Shown: positions 54,355 to 63,893 of the stretch, in pieces
Numbering within the stretch: the stretch's first letter is position 1
Layout of the letters: each line of letters begins with the position of its first letter
Source: Colwellia sp. 75C3
GTDB taxonomy: Bacteria > Pseudomonadota > Gammaproteobacteria > Enterobacterales > Alteromonadaceae
Reading direction: 5' to 3'
NCBI RefSeq assembly: GCF_002836255.1
Contig: NZ_PJAU01000048.1
Coordinates: 62,001-126,000, forward strand
DNA: 64,000 nt
Notes under the pieces: model-generated
Seen by the model: the letters and a program-made list of their open reading frames with translations, nothing else
Databases searched by the model: none
What the model was told of the DNA's origin: nothing
Program-made: the position numbers and the translations under genes

Positions 54355-55722
54355 ATGAAAAGCAAAAATTCCTTACTACTGACAACCGTATTTACATTAC
54401 TTGTCACGATAACAAGCAGCAAAACTTTTGCTGCACAAACAAGCACAGCAACTAATGCAGATGAAAACAGTGCAGATAAAAAAAACGTCACTAAACAAAG
54501 TTACCGTGCCAGTAAAAAAGTACCCGCAATGCGAAATCGCGTCTATGCACAATTAGCCCGTGCCCAACAGTTGGCGGATGAAGGTGATAAAATAGAAGGC
54601 TTTGAAGTATTAGGCGAAGTAGAAGAGCGCCTTGATAGCTTAAATAGTTATGAACGCGCGATGTTATTTAATTTTTACGGTTTTATGTATTACGGTAATG
54701 ATGATTTAGCATTGGCTATTGATAGTTTCAATAAGGTTATTGCTGAGACAGCCATTCCTGATAGTTTGATCATCTCAACGCTTTATTCTTTAGCGCAATT
54801 AAGCATGCAGCAACAAGACTTTAAATCAGCGCTTGATTACTTAAACCAGTGGCGAACTCTTAATCAGAAGGAGCTAACGGGTAATCAAGAAATGTTATTT
54901 GCACAAGTGTATTTTCAAGATAAAGATTTTATTAATAGTTTAAAGCATATTGAAGTAGCAGTGGGTTTAGTTGAAGCTAACAATAAACAGCCTAAAGAAA
55001 ATTGGCTAACTTTACAGCGTGCTACTTATTATGAGTTACAACAACCGAAGCAAGTAACCAAGGTAATGGAAAAGCTAGTGCGTTTATATGATAAACCACA
55101 ATACTGGTTACAGCTTTCAAGTATGTACGGTGAAATCGGTGAAGAAGATAAACAAATGGCAGTAATGGAGGCGGCCTACCAAGCGGGTTATATTAGCAAA
55201 ACTAGTGATATTATTACCTTGTCGCAACTTTATTTATTTCATGGCGCACCGTATAAAAGTGCCGCAGTTTTGGATGATGCTATCGAGCAAGGCAGTATTT
55301 TTGCCGATGAAGATAATTTAAGTATGTTAGCTCGTGCCTATTTAGCTGCTAAAGAAGACGATAAAGCGATTAAGGTATTGATTCGCGTTAGTGATATTGC
55401 CCAATCAGGCAAGCATGATGCCTTATTAGCGCAAACGTATTTAAATACTGAGCAGTGGCAAGCTGCGATGAACGCTGCAAAACTTGCTTTAGCTCGTTAT
55501 GCTGAGCATAAAAAAAGTAAAGTTAAAAATGTTAAAGACATCGCTAATATGCATTTGATTGTAGGTATGGCGAGTTTTAACGTGAAAAGCTTTGAACGCT
55601 CTTTAGCTGCATTTGCAAAAGCATCACAATTTGTCAGTACTAAAAAAACGGCGTTGCAATGGGGCAAGTATGTTGAACGAGAGCAAGAACAACATAAAGT
55701 GCAGTTAGCGATGCTTAATTAG
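54355..55722 (+). CDS. TPR-repeat protein of the TonB2 cluster
   Basis: The 455-residue protein has a signal peptide (cut near FAA) and TPR-like helical repeats over most of its length (for example NDDLALAIDSFNKVI). Such a TPR protein is a regular last member of the TtpC/TonB2 operon. It probably assembles or regulates the motor in the periplasm. A 159-base gap after tonB2 with a 22-bp palindrome may separate its expression. A terminator follows. Confidence 0.88.
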   Translation: MKSKNSLLLTTVFTLLVTITSSKTFAAQTSTATNADENSADKKNVTKQSYRASKKVPAMRNRVYAQLARAQQLADEGDKIEGFEVLGEVEERLDSLNSYERAMLFNFYGFMYYGNDDLALAIDSFNKVIAETAIPDSLIISTLYSLAQLSMQQQDFKSALDYLNQWRTLNQKELTGNQEMLFAQVYFQDKDFINSLKHIEVAVGLVEANNKQPKENWLTLQRATYYELQQPKQVTKVMEKLVRLYDKPQYWLQLSSMYGEIGEEDKQMAVMEAAYQAGYISKTSDIITLSQLYLFHGAPYKSAAVLDDAIEQGSIFADEDNLSMLARAYLAAKEDDKAIKVLIRVSDIAQSGKHDALLAQTYLNTEQWQAAMNAAKLALARYAEHKKSKVKNVKDIANMHLIVGMASFNVKSFERSLAAFAKASQFVSTKKTALQWGKYVEREQEQHKVQLAMLN

Positions 55723-55749
55723 TTATTGGGCGTAGTGAATAAGCATACT

Positions 55750-55774
55750 GAAAGCGCCTTAGGGTGCTTTTTTG
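55750..55774 (+). terminator. Terminator after the TonB2 operon
   Basis: A GCGCC/GGTGC stem (one G-U) extended by A-U pairs is followed by six T. Confidence 0.78.
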
Positions 55775-55912
55775 TTTTAATAAATTAAATAATTTTGTAA
55801 AACGTTGGCTGTAGAGAATAGTTATAGATAAATCAGTGACTGTGTTTACATACAGTTGTGGTGCGATGTATAGTTATTGCCATTATAAAAATAGTAGATT
55901 GAAATAATAAAC

Positions 55913-57046
55913 ATGGCTGAACTTTTAAAAGACTTATATAACAAAGATTTCTATCTAACTTTATCTCAACATCTAAAGGGGTGCTTAGCCAATCATGATG
56001 ATCAAAAGTTTAATCAGCAAGAATTTATGGCACTTATGTTATGCGATAACTTTGATGCATTAGAGTTGAAAGAGCGCATGAGTCATACCAATGCAGTAAT
56101 GCATCAGTTTATGCCTCCTGATTTTTCACAAGCCGCAGACGTTTTAGTTAAGTTAATAGAAAGTTTAACCAAATCAGGTATTACAGAAGGTAGTGTTGAA
56201 TACATGTTCTTGCCGGAATACCTTGAAACTTACGGTATAGATCACTATCAAAAATCTGTTGAAGTGATGGAAGAAATAACGAAATTTACCAGTGGTGAAT
56301 TTGCCATACGGCCCTTCATCATTAAATACGGCAATAAAATGTTGGCGCAGATGGTTTTATGGAGCCAACATGAACATCATATGGTTAGACGTTTAGCTAG
56401 TGAGGGTAGTCGACCGCGTTTACCTTGGGCCATAGCTTTACAGGAATATAAGAAAACCCCCGTTGATATTCTCCCTATTTTACATCAGTTAATTGATGAC
56501 CCTACCGAAATTGTTCGCCGCAGTGTTGCCAATAACTTAAATGATATCGCTAAAGATAACCCGCAAGTGGTTATTGATTTTGTAAAAGAATATTTAGGGA
56601 AAAGTGAGCAGTTTGATCGAACGTTAAAACATGGCGCTAGAACCTTATTAAAACAAGCTTGTCCTGAGATGCTGGCGCTCTTTGGTTATGACAGCACCGG
56701 TATTGAGCTCATTGAGTTTGAAGTAATAACTGACAAGGTTAATTTTGGCGAGTATGCCCAGTTCAGTTTCACCTTAAAAAACACCTCAGCAAGAAGTAAA
56801 AAAATACGTTTGGAATACGGCTTATATTTTTTGAAAAAAAACGGTCAGTTGTCTAAAAAAGTTTTTAAAATAAGCGAGCGTATTATTGCCGCCAATGAAA
56901 CGCATCAAGTGCATCGTAAACAGAGCTTTAAAGCCATTAGTACGCGCGTGTACTATGCAGGTAGGCACCAAGTATCAATCATACTCAATGGTAAAGAGTT
57001 TTCGGCTAGAGACTTTGAGTTGATTGCAACCAGTGTGACGCAGTAA
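55913..57046 (+). CDS. AlkC-type DNA glycosylase with C-terminal Ig-like domain
   Basis: The 377-residue protein belongs to the HEAT-repeat DNA glycosylases that excise alkylated bases without flipping them. The AlkC-type signature RLASEGSRPRLPWA (about residues 163-176) and the helical repeats up to about residue 265 are visible. The last 110 residues are beta-rich, with a TLKNTSARSKKIRLEYGLYF-type stretch, and fit an immunoglobulin-like domain known in some AlkC proteins. It probably repairs 3-methyladenine or 3-methylcytosine lesions. It is a single gene, with a terminator upstream. Confidence 0.88.
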   Translation: MAELLKDLYNKDFYLTLSQHLKGCLANHDDQKFNQQEFMALMLCDNFDALELKERMSHTNAVMHQFMPPDFSQAADVLVKLIESLTKSGITEGSVEYMFLPEYLETYGIDHYQKSVEVMEEITKFTSGEFAIRPFIIKYGNKMLAQMVLWSQHEHHMVRRLASEGSRPRLPWAIALQEYKKTPVDILPILHQLIDDPTEIVRRSVANNLNDIAKDNPQVVIDFVKEYLGKSEQFDRTLKHGARTLLKQACPEMLALFGYDSTGIELIEFEVITDKVNFGEYAQFSFTLKNTSARSKKIRLEYGLYFLKKNGQLSKKVFKISERIIAANETHQVHRKQSFKAISTRVYYAGRHQVSIILNGKEFSARDFELIATSVTQ

Positions 57047-57181
57047 TAAAGCACAGCCTGAAATTTCCCATGAAATATCACAAAATTATTTCTATTTTTT
57101 GTACTGATGACGTTAACTCACTACTTTTTTACTAAAATAGTCTACGTTATATAAAAGGAAGTAAATAAAAGGATGTTACCG

Positions 57182-57841
57182 ATGAGTGAAAATAAGAATG
57201 TATTGTTTTTAAACCATGATGTTAACAATCACTTGGGCATTGCCATGGGGTCTTTTGAATTATTGTTACTAAAGAATCCTGAATTACAGCAGAATTCTTA
57301 TGTAGAACGTGTGACTAACGGCTTATTAAGGGCGAGAGATTTATCACATGAGTTGGCTCGAACCTATCAGGAAACAGAACAGACCAAGAACGACTTTGTA
57401 CTGATGGCCGTGCAGGAACATTTCCTTAAAAATTCAAAACCTGCATATGATAAGTTGATGGAAATTTATGATATAAAAATTAACTTAAAAGTCACTATGA
57501 TTGATGAGCCTAAAAATGCTTATTTAAACCCCGTTGAATTGGTACGCTTACGTGAAAATATTGTTAGCAATGCTATTGCCGCAGGAGCCACAGAGCTTGA
57601 TGTACATATCGAGATGAAAGAAACATATTTAGTGGGGACTTTTACAGATAATGGCAAAGGCATGAGCCAAGAAGAATTAGATAAAACAATATTATTTCAA
57701 CATGGCGACGGTAAAGTACATGGCATAGGAACAAGAAGTATTGTGGAAGGAGCCAGTAAGCATGGTTATTCAATTAGTTATTCCTCCGTTGAAGGTAAAT
57801 ACACCACCATTCGCACTTTAGTGCCTTATTACCAGGAGTAA
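57182..57841 (+). CDS. Small soluble histidine kinase-like protein
   Basis: The 219-residue protein starts at ATG 57182 with AAAGGA eight bases upstream. A dimerisation helix carries a candidate phospho-His, H12 (LNHDVNNHLGIAMG), and a HATPase_c domain follows with N-box ENIVSNAIAAGA, G1 DNGKGM and G2 GIGTRSI. There is no sensor or membrane segment, and no response regulator is encoded nearby. It may act as a phosphotransfer partner of a distant regulator. Confidence 0.8.
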   Translation: MSENKNVLFLNHDVNNHLGIAMGSFELLLLKNPELQQNSYVERVTNGLLRARDLSHELARTYQETEQTKNDFVLMAVQEHFLKNSKPAYDKLMEIYDIKINLKVTMIDEPKNAYLNPVELVRLRENIVSNAIAAGATELDVHIEMKETYLVGTFTDNGKGMSQEELDKTILFQHGDGKVHGIGTRSIVEGASKHGYSISYSSVEGKYTTIRTLVPYYQE

Positions 57842-57986
57842 TTAATACTTATTATGTTGAATCATTTAGATAATCCCCAGCAAGATAATAAGAAAAAAAG
57901 TAAGCCCTATATTTGTATTATCCTCAAGCCTAAAGACACTTAAATTCCTATTGAATTCCTGCACTTTGAATAGTAACTGGTATAAG

Positions 57987-58397
57987 ATGAGTTCAACTAT
58001 CGTAGCAATGAGAAAAATTATGGAAATGGATGAGTCAATTAATGTATTCGGTGAAGCGCTAGTCGGCTGTGGTGGCGATCCGGTAACTGGTTTTTTTCGT
58101 GATAATAAATGTAATACCTCTGAGCAAGATGTTGGTTCGCACACCATCTGTATTGAAGCAAGTCAGCAATTTTTAGAATTTTCGCGCTTTAAAGGCAATG
58201 ATTTATCAACGCCAATTCCAGAGTTTAATTTTGCAGGCATAAAACCGGGTGATACTTGGTGTTTATGTGCAGAGCGCTGGTTAGAAGCCTACGAAGGTGA
58301 CAGAGCACCAAGAGTTCACCTAAGAAAAACCCATATTAAAGCTCTGGAAATAGTACCTATCGAGATATTAAAAAAGTTTGCTTTAGACTTAAGTTAA
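57987..58397 (+). CDS. DUF2237 family protein
   Basis: The protein is 136 residues from ATG 57987, but later Met codons at 58008 and 58020 fit the family start better and there is no clear ribosome binding site. The body is a textbook DUF2237: NVFGEALVGCGGDPVTGFFRD, EQDVGSHTICIEA, FLEFSRFKGNDLSTPIPEF and GDTWCLCAERWLEA. Conserved Cys residues suggest metal or redox chemistry, but the function is unknown. Confidence 0.82.
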   Translation: MSSTIVAMRKIMEMDESINVFGEALVGCGGDPVTGFFRDNKCNTSEQDVGSHTICIEASQQFLEFSRFKGNDLSTPIPEFNFAGIKPGDTWCLCAERWLEAYEGDRAPRVHLRKTHIKALEIVPIEILKKFALDLS

Positions 58398-58514
58398 ACA
58401 AAATAATCTGATAGAAATAATCCAAGTGAATAAAGTGAAGTCCTGCTGATTGAGTTAAGTGCTGTATTAACGTAATAGCAGGCAATACCTAATTAGAATA
58501 AAGAGAATAATATA

Positions 58515-59471
58515 ATGAGCACCCTGAATGCGTTTTACCCTGAAATAGCCCCTTTTAATGACTTTTTACTTGATGTCGACGGTCAACATCAAATTTATGT
58601 AGAACAATGTGGTAATCCAAAAGGGCAGCCAGTGCTCTTTATTCATGGTGGCCCAGGTGGCGGTTGTTCAAAGAATGACAGACGTTTTTTCGATCCTGAG
58701 CAATATCATATAATTTTATTTGATCAACGTGGTTGTGGTCGTTCATTACCGCACGGTTGTTTAGATAATAATGAAACTGACTTCTTAGTTGCCGATATAG
58801 AAAAAATCCGTCAACATTTAGCTATTGATAAATGGCATGTTTTTGGTGGTTCGTGGGGGTCTACGTTATCGTTAGTTTATGCTCAAACACATCCAACAAG
58901 TGTAAGTAGTTTAGTATTACGTGGTATTTTCTTAGGCAGAGATGTTGACACTAACTGGACTTTCTCTGGTGGTGGCGCGACACGTATCTTCCCTGATTAT
59001 TGGCAAGATTATTTAGATGTTCTACCAGAAGGTAGCGCACAAGCGACGACTAAAGCCGCTTACGCCATGTTAATTGGTGAAGATAAAGAGCTCGCGCAAA
59101 AAATTGCTACAGCGTGGAGTATTTGGGAAATTCGTTGTTGTACCTTAAAACCTGACCAAGCATTTGTTGATGCGGCAACGGGTGATGACCATGCTTGGAC
59201 ACTGGCTCGTCACGAGGCGCATTTCATGGTTAATGATTGTTTTTTAACTGACAATCAAATTTTAGCTAATTGCGATAAAATCAAAGATATTCCAACGGCT
59301 ATAGTTCATGGTCGTTACGATATTGTTTGTCCTGCCGATAATGCATGGTTATTACACCAACAATTACCAAAATCAACCTTAGTACTAAGTGAAGCATCGG
59401 GTCATGCCTCAGTTGAACCGAATACTAAACATCATTTAATTGCGGCAACTCAAGCAATGTTATCACTGTAA
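58515..59471 (+). CDS. pip: Proline iminopeptidase
   Basis: This 318-residue alpha/beta hydrolase removes N-terminal proline from peptides. The HGGPGGG motif forms the oxyanion hole, Ser113 in GGSWGS is the nucleophile, and a late Asp (GRYDIVCP) and His (ASGHAS) complete the triad. Length and motifs are standard for S33 Pip. The ATG at 58515 follows AAGAGAATAAT. Confidence 0.93.
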   Translation: MSTLNAFYPEIAPFNDFLLDVDGQHQIYVEQCGNPKGQPVLFIHGGPGGGCSKNDRRFFDPEQYHIILFDQRGCGRSLPHGCLDNNETDFLVADIEKIRQHLAIDKWHVFGGSWGSTLSLVYAQTHPTSVSSLVLRGIFLGRDVDTNWTFSGGGATRIFPDYWQDYLDVLPEGSAQATTKAAYAMLIGEDKELAQKIATAWSIWEIRCCTLKPDQAFVDAATGDDHAWTLARHEAHFMVNDCFLTDNQILANCDKIKDIPTAIVHGRYDIVCPADNAWLLHQQLPKSTLVLSEASGHASVEPNTKHHLIAATQAMLSL

Positions 59472-59495
59472 TATTAAGCTTATAAATCTGATTAG

Positions 59496-59528
59496 GGCAA
59501 CACAGTGATTTTTTTATGCTGTGTTGCC
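59496..59528. repeat. Hairpin after pip
   Basis: GGCAACACAG (59496-59505) pairs perfectly with CTGTGTTGCC (59519-59528), with a T-rich loop. The T-run is in the loop rather than after the stem, so it is not a normal terminator, although it may still stop transcription. Confidence 0.55.
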
Positions 59529-59642
59529 ATCACTATCTCGCTACTTGCGTGAAAGTAACGTAAAATACTGCCATTATCTAATTTATACCTATTATTCGTG
59601 CTTTAAATGCGAGTAATTGTAGCCATTGACTTAAGGCCATCC

Positions 59643-59954
59643 ATGAAAAAAGTATTTGAATTAACCCACGAGAAAATTAAACTTGAAAGACGTGTTGATG
59701 CCGTTAAACACGAAGTTAAAAAATATCTTAAAAGAGAACGTAATAAAAAATTACCTTCAGGAGCTGATTTTTGGGATTTTGATTGCCAATTTGGTAATAC
59801 CAAAGAAGAAGCAGAGCCAGTACAATTGTCAGACATTAATAAGCGCATTGATCAAACTCAAGTTGACGGCTTAACGTCATTCTACATTGAGATTGTAGCT
59901 AAAGAAGGTATTAGAACCTTCACTCCAAGAGACGAAGAAGAGTCTGAAGATTAG
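59643..59954 (+). CDS. DUF6172 family protein
   Basis: The 103-residue protein starts at ATG 59643 (MKKVFELTHEKIKLERRVD), which fits the family; an earlier ATG at 59607 would add 12 residues. It has the characteristic YLKRERNKKLPSGADFWDFDC and a Glu/Asp-rich end. The function is unknown. A terminator follows. Confidence 0.8.
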   Translation: MKKVFELTHEKIKLERRVDAVKHEVKKYLKRERNKKLPSGADFWDFDCQFGNTKEEAEPVQLSDINKRIDQTQVDGLTSFYIEIVAKEGIRTFTPRDEEESED

Positions 59955-59985
59955 TTAGCAGCACAACTACTTCTTTAAGCTACTA

Positions 59986-60013
59986 AAAACCGAGCCAATC
60001 GCTCGGTTTTTTT
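59986..60013 (+). terminator. Terminator after the DUF6172 gene
   Basis: A stem of AACCGAGC and GCTCGGTT (9-10 bp with flanking A-T pairs) is followed by seven T. Confidence 0.9.
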
Positions 60014-60088
60014 ATGCCTGTAAAATAAGGATTAATATTTTTATTAGAATATAGAGCAAGGATTGTACCTCTGTTTATTTGATAAATG

Positions 60089-60122
60089 AGAGGCATTAGC
60101 AATTGAACTTGCTAATGCCTCT
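60089..60122. repeat. Perfect 14-bp inverted repeat before the OmpA-like gene
   Basis: AGAGGCATTAGCAA (60089-60102) pairs perfectly with TTGCTAATGCCTCT (60109-60122) around a six-base loop. It lies 97 bases before the next start codon. No T-run follows. It may be a weak terminator, leader hairpin or operator. Confidence 0.65.
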
Positions 60123-60218
60123 TGTTAGTATGCGCGCCAAGTTACTTATGTAATAAAAATGTTAAAAATAAACGTAGACCTTTATGTTTATTCCATAATT
60201 TAAAACAGGATGTTTTCA

Positions 60219-60908
60219 ATGAAAAAAATTGCCCTCGTATGTTCAACCGTTATATCAAGCCTGTTATTAACTGCGCCTGCAACTGCTGGTTTCTATGCTG
60301 AATTGTCAGCAGGATCAGCTAAAAACAAAGCAGAGGCAAACTACACCGCAACGTATACCACTACTTACCTTGGAGAAACTCAGAGCGAAACTGAGACTGA
60401 AACTGACTCCTCTCCATCAGAGAAAAGTACGTCTTTTGGTGTTAGATTTGGTTATCAATTTAATAACTATATTGCCGTTGAACTTGGTCATCACCAATAT
60501 GGTGAATGGAACGAGAACGACGTTGATGAAGATGGTGCTAACAGTAGTGCTAAAATTGAAAGCTCTTCAATTAGTGCTGGCATAAAAGGCATTTTACCAC
60601 TTTCAGATGATTTATCTTTGTTTGCCCGAGCAGGTCTTGCCAAGTGGGACTTTAAAGCTACATCAACGGCTGGCGAATTTGAGCCTATGAAAAAAGACGA
60701 TAATGATATTTATTATGGTATTGGTGCAGAATACAATGTTAATGAATCGGTAAGCTTAGGAGTAGAGTATTCTGTTCTTGATATGGGCTGGGGCGAATCT
60801 CTATCTGATGCAGGAACTTATGAAGACTTTAGTTACTCAACTACTGGTCATTATAAAACGAGCTACAAAGTTGAAAACATATCTTTATTACTTAAAGTCA
60901 GTTTTTAA
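60219..60908 (+). CDS. Outer-membrane beta-barrel protein, OmpA-like
   Basis: The 229-residue protein starts at ATG 60219 with AGGA eight bases upstream. It has a signal peptide cut after PATA (GFYAE follows) and alternating beta strands with YQFNNYIAVELGHHQYGEW and SVSLGVEYSVLDMGWGES, ending in Phe as barrel proteins do. It resembles the small OmpA/OmpW-like barrel families. A Thr/Glu-rich loop (residues 30-70) may be surface exposed. Its function is unknown. A terminator follows. Confidence 0.82.
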   Translation: MKKIALVCSTVISSLLLTAPATAGFYAELSAGSAKNKAEANYTATYTTTYLGETQSETETETDSSPSEKSTSFGVRFGYQFNNYIAVELGHHQYGEWNENDVDEDGANSSAKIESSSISAGIKGILPLSDDLSLFARAGLAKWDFKATSTAGEFEPMKKDDNDIYYGIGAEYNVNESVSLGVEYSVLDMGWGESLSDAGTYEDFSYSTTGHYKTSYKVENISLLLKVSF

Positions 60909-61274
60909 TAGGTACTCGTTGCATACGTCCTAATTAATACTTGAAAATAGAGTGAATAGATAAATAAAAGCACCCAACTTAACGGCGGGTGCTTTTTTAT
61001 GGGCAACATCTAAGTAAGTAATGACAGCGTTGTCAATTTACTTATTCAATGTTAAGTTATGAGTTAGTTGTTTTAATTACTTGAGCTTTCTATCAATATA
61101 AGTAAAAGTAAATAGAGCAAAATAATAGAGTAAAAACGTAAATTAAGACTAAAGGCGTATATCAAAAGCCTTGTAAACATTTTAGCATGTTTAATAACAG
61201 TTAAATGTGCCCAAAAGTTGACCATAGAGTTGGCTCACATAAATAAACATCAAGTTAAGTCCGAAGGAAGAGAA
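60909..61274. other. Intergenic region upstream of acs
   Basis: 366 bases with the terminator at 60966-60998, then an AT-rich leader. No confident promoter was found. The acs frame is open upstream to 61218 but its natural start is 61275. Confidence 0.5.
60966..60998 (+). terminator. Terminator after the OmpA-like gene
   Basis: AAAGCACCC (60967-60975) pairs with GGGTGCTTT (60987-60995), then T residues. Confidence 0.9.
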
Positions 61275-63227
61275 ATGAAAGAATTAAAAACTTGTTACCC
61301 AGTTTCAGAGAAAGCCAAGGCGAATACTCATATTGATGCAGCGACATACGATGCTATGTACAAAAAATCAATTGAACAACCTGATGAATTTTGGGGCGAG
61401 CAAGCAAAAGAATTTATTGATTGGTATCAACCTTGGGACAGCGTAAGTAAAGTTGATCTTAAAAACTCTGAAATCAGCTGGTTCTCTGGCGCTAAACTTA
61501 ACGTAAGTTATAACTGTATTGACCGTCATTTAGCGACTAAAGCAAATGATACCGCTATCATCTTTGAAGGTGATGATCCAAATGATGATTCAAAAGTTAC
61601 TTACCAAGAATTACACGATCACGTTTGTCGCTTAGCTAACCTATTAAAAGAACGTGGCGTTAAAAAGGGCGACCGTGTTTGTATCTACATGCCGATGATC
61701 CCTGAAGTGGGTTACGCAATGTTAGCGTGTGCACGTATTGGTGCAATCCATTCAGTGGTATTTGGTGGCTTCTCTACTGAATCGATTAAAGCACGTGTTT
61801 TAGATGCTGATTGTAAAGTCATTATCACGGCTGATGAAAGTCTTCGTGGCGGTAAACGTATTCCACTTAAATCGAATGTTGATGCAGCCGTTGCCGATTG
61901 TCCTAATGTTCATTCAGTAATCGTTGTTGCCCGTACTGGCGGTGATGTTGCTTGGAATGAAAAAACTGACATCAACTACGAAGAAGCTGTAGCGAAACAA
62001 GCAGCAATTTGTGAACCAGAAATAATGGATGCTGAAGATCCATTATTTGTTCTTTATACTTCGGGTTCAACAGGTACACCTAAAGGTGTAGTACATACGT
62101 GTGGTGGTTATATTTTATATGCAGCCATGACACATAAGTATGTTTTCGATTATAAAGAAGGTGAAGTTTACTGGTGTACAGCCGATGCAGGTTGGATCAC
62201 TGGTCACTCTTATATTTTCTATGGCCCGTTAGCAAACGGCGCAACCACCTTAGTATTTGAAGGTGTGCCAACATACCCAGACGCTGGTCGTTTTTGGCAA
62301 GTATGTGAAAAGCATAAAGTTAACGTATTTTATACCGCACCTACAGCTATTCGTGCATTAATGAGTATTGGTGATGACTTAGTTAACGCCTCTGATTTAT
62401 CGTCTTTACGCTTGTTAGGTACGGTAGGTGAGCCAATTAATCCTGAAGCATGGCACTGGTATTACGAAGTTGTTGGTAAGAGTAATTGTCCAATTGTTGA
62501 TACGTGGTGGCAAACAGAGACGGGTGGTATTTTAATTACTTCACTACCGGGCGCTGTTGACATGAAACCAGGTTGTGCTGGTAAGCCTTTCTTTGGTGTT
62601 CAACCGGCGTTATTTGATAAAGACGGTAATACATTAGAAGGTGAGAACGCAGGTCTGTTAGTGATGACTGCAAGTTGGCCTGGACAATTACGTACGGTTT
62701 ATGGCGATCATAATCGCTTCTACCAAACGTACTTAGGTCAATACCCAGGTAACTACTTTACCGGTGATGGCGCGAAACGTGATGAAGATGGTTTTTACTG
62801 GATAACAGGTCGTGTTGATGACGTGCTTAACGTATCAGGCCACAGATTAGGCACTGCTGAAATCGAAAGTGCGTTAGTGCTTCATCCAGCTGTTGCTGAA
62901 GCTGCGGTTGTTGGTTATCCACATGAAATCAAAGGCCAAGGCGTTTATTGTTACGTAACCTTAATGGGTAACGCAACTGAGTCTGACGAGTTAAACGTAG
63001 AACTACGTGAGTTTGTAGCGAAAGAGCTCGGTCGTTTTGCTAAGCCTGATTACATTCAATGGGCACCAGGTTTACCTAAAACACGTTCAGGTAAAATCAT
63101 GCGTCGTATTTTACGTAAGATTGCAGAGAATGATGTAGATACTTTAGGTGATACGTCAACATTGGCAGACCCAAGTGTTGTTGAGAACTTGATTGCTCAA
63201 CGTATTATTCATGCTGCAAAAAGTTAA
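61275..63227 (+). CDS. acs: Acetyl-CoA synthetase
   Basis: Acs makes acetyl-CoA from acetate, ATP and CoA. The 650-residue protein has the adenylation motifs [19 protein letters not shown] and [20 protein letters not shown] and the C-terminal [14 protein letters not shown], whose Lys is the known acetylation-control site. Length matches E. coli Acs (652). ATG 61275 is preceded by AGGAAGAG; an upstream TTG frame to 61218 was not used. Confidence 0.97.
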   Translation: MKELKTCYPVSEKAKANTHIDAATYDAMYKKSIEQPDEFWGEQAKEFIDWYQPWDSVSKVDLKNSEISWFSGAKLNVSYNCIDRHLATKANDTAIIFEGDDPNDDSKVTYQELHDHVCRLANLLKERGVKKGDRVCIYMPMIPEVGYAMLACARIGAIHSVVFGGFSTESIKARVLDADCKVIITADESLRGGKRIPLKSNVDAAVADCPNVHSVIVVARTGGDVAWNEKTDINYEEAVAKQAAICEPEIMDAEDPLFVLYTSGSTGTPKGVVHTCGGYILYAAMTHKYVFDYKEGEVYWCTADAGWITGHSYIFYGPLANGATTLVFEGVPTYPDAGRFWQVCEKHKVNVFYTAPTAIRALMSIGDDLVNASDLSSLRLLGTVGEPINPEAWHWYYEVVGKSNCPIVDTWWQTETGGILITSLPGAVDMKPGCAGKPFFGVQPALFDKDGNTLEGENAGLLVMTASWPGQLRTVYGDHNRFYQTYLGQYPGNYFTGDGAKRDEDGFYWITGRVDDVLNVSGHRLGTAEIESALVLHPAVAEAAVVGYPHEIKGQGVYCYVTLMGNATESDELNVELREFVAKELGRFAKPDYIQWAPGLPKTRSGKIMRRILRKIAENDVDTLGDTSTLADPSVVENLIAQRIIHAAKS

Positions 63228-63893
63228 CCAGCACGCTCAATACATTGATTAATAAGAAGCGCCGAAAGGCGCTTTTTTTTGTCTTCAATTTAGTCGACAA
63301 AAGGCAGTAAACATTGATATGTGATTAGGGTATCTTGCTTGTTGATCTTCAAAAATGGATTGTCTGGCTGGATAATACCTGGAAGCCGACAGGTGAAATC
63401 ATTTATTATTGTTCGGGGGACGACTAATAAAAACAGTAATAACATCACCAATCACCAGAAAGTTATTATGTTTATTTTGATGGGATAAAACAAATGAGAG
63501 CTTATTAGTTTCTCTGTTTTCAATGATAAGGTCTGATATTCAGTCAACAATCTTAATGATCACTTTGTGCGCATTGCTGACATTAGCATCAAAAATTTCG
63601 CCCTATATTTTCTAATGAATTTACTTTGCTATATAAATTTTTTTATAAACAGTTCCTCTAGAAGTTACACTTTTGCGTGAAAGAAGGCACTATGCTTTCT
63701 TTTAACTTAGGGATATGCACCATATACCTTGTTAATCCCTTGAAAATCACTGAGTTAACCGTTATGGTTGAATTCAATAAATTATGAAAGTAGGCATGGT
63801 GCGTTGTTTAAATAAGGCACCATGCCTTCCAATAAGCCGTTAGGCATTTAGTTAGAATCATGCATTTCTCTGCAAATTAATGAAGGAACATAA
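63228..63893. other. Intergenic region with hairpins and attC-like site before the right-edge gene
   Basis: 666 bases. It begins with the acs terminator. Towards the right are the inverted repeat AGGCATGGTGC (63792-63802)/GCACCATGCCT and a GTTAGGC core (63838-63844) resembling an integron attC R' site. No complete gene was recognised; a short unassigned open frame is discussed under rejected observations. Confidence 0.5.
63257..63280 (+). terminator. Terminator after acs
   Basis: AAGCGCC (63257-63263) pairs with GGCGCTT (63268-63274) around GAAA and is followed by T residues. Confidence 0.93.

Noticed and set aside
63340..63425. Short frame LLVDLQKWIVWLDNTWKPTG downstream of acs
   Set aside because: Only about 30 codons, a TTG start and no recognisable family; possibly a remnant, but unsupported.
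63661..63760. Second attC-like site upstream (AACTTAGGG region)
   Set aside because: No R''/R' pairing partners in correct order; only the GTTAGGC core at 63838-63844 fits.
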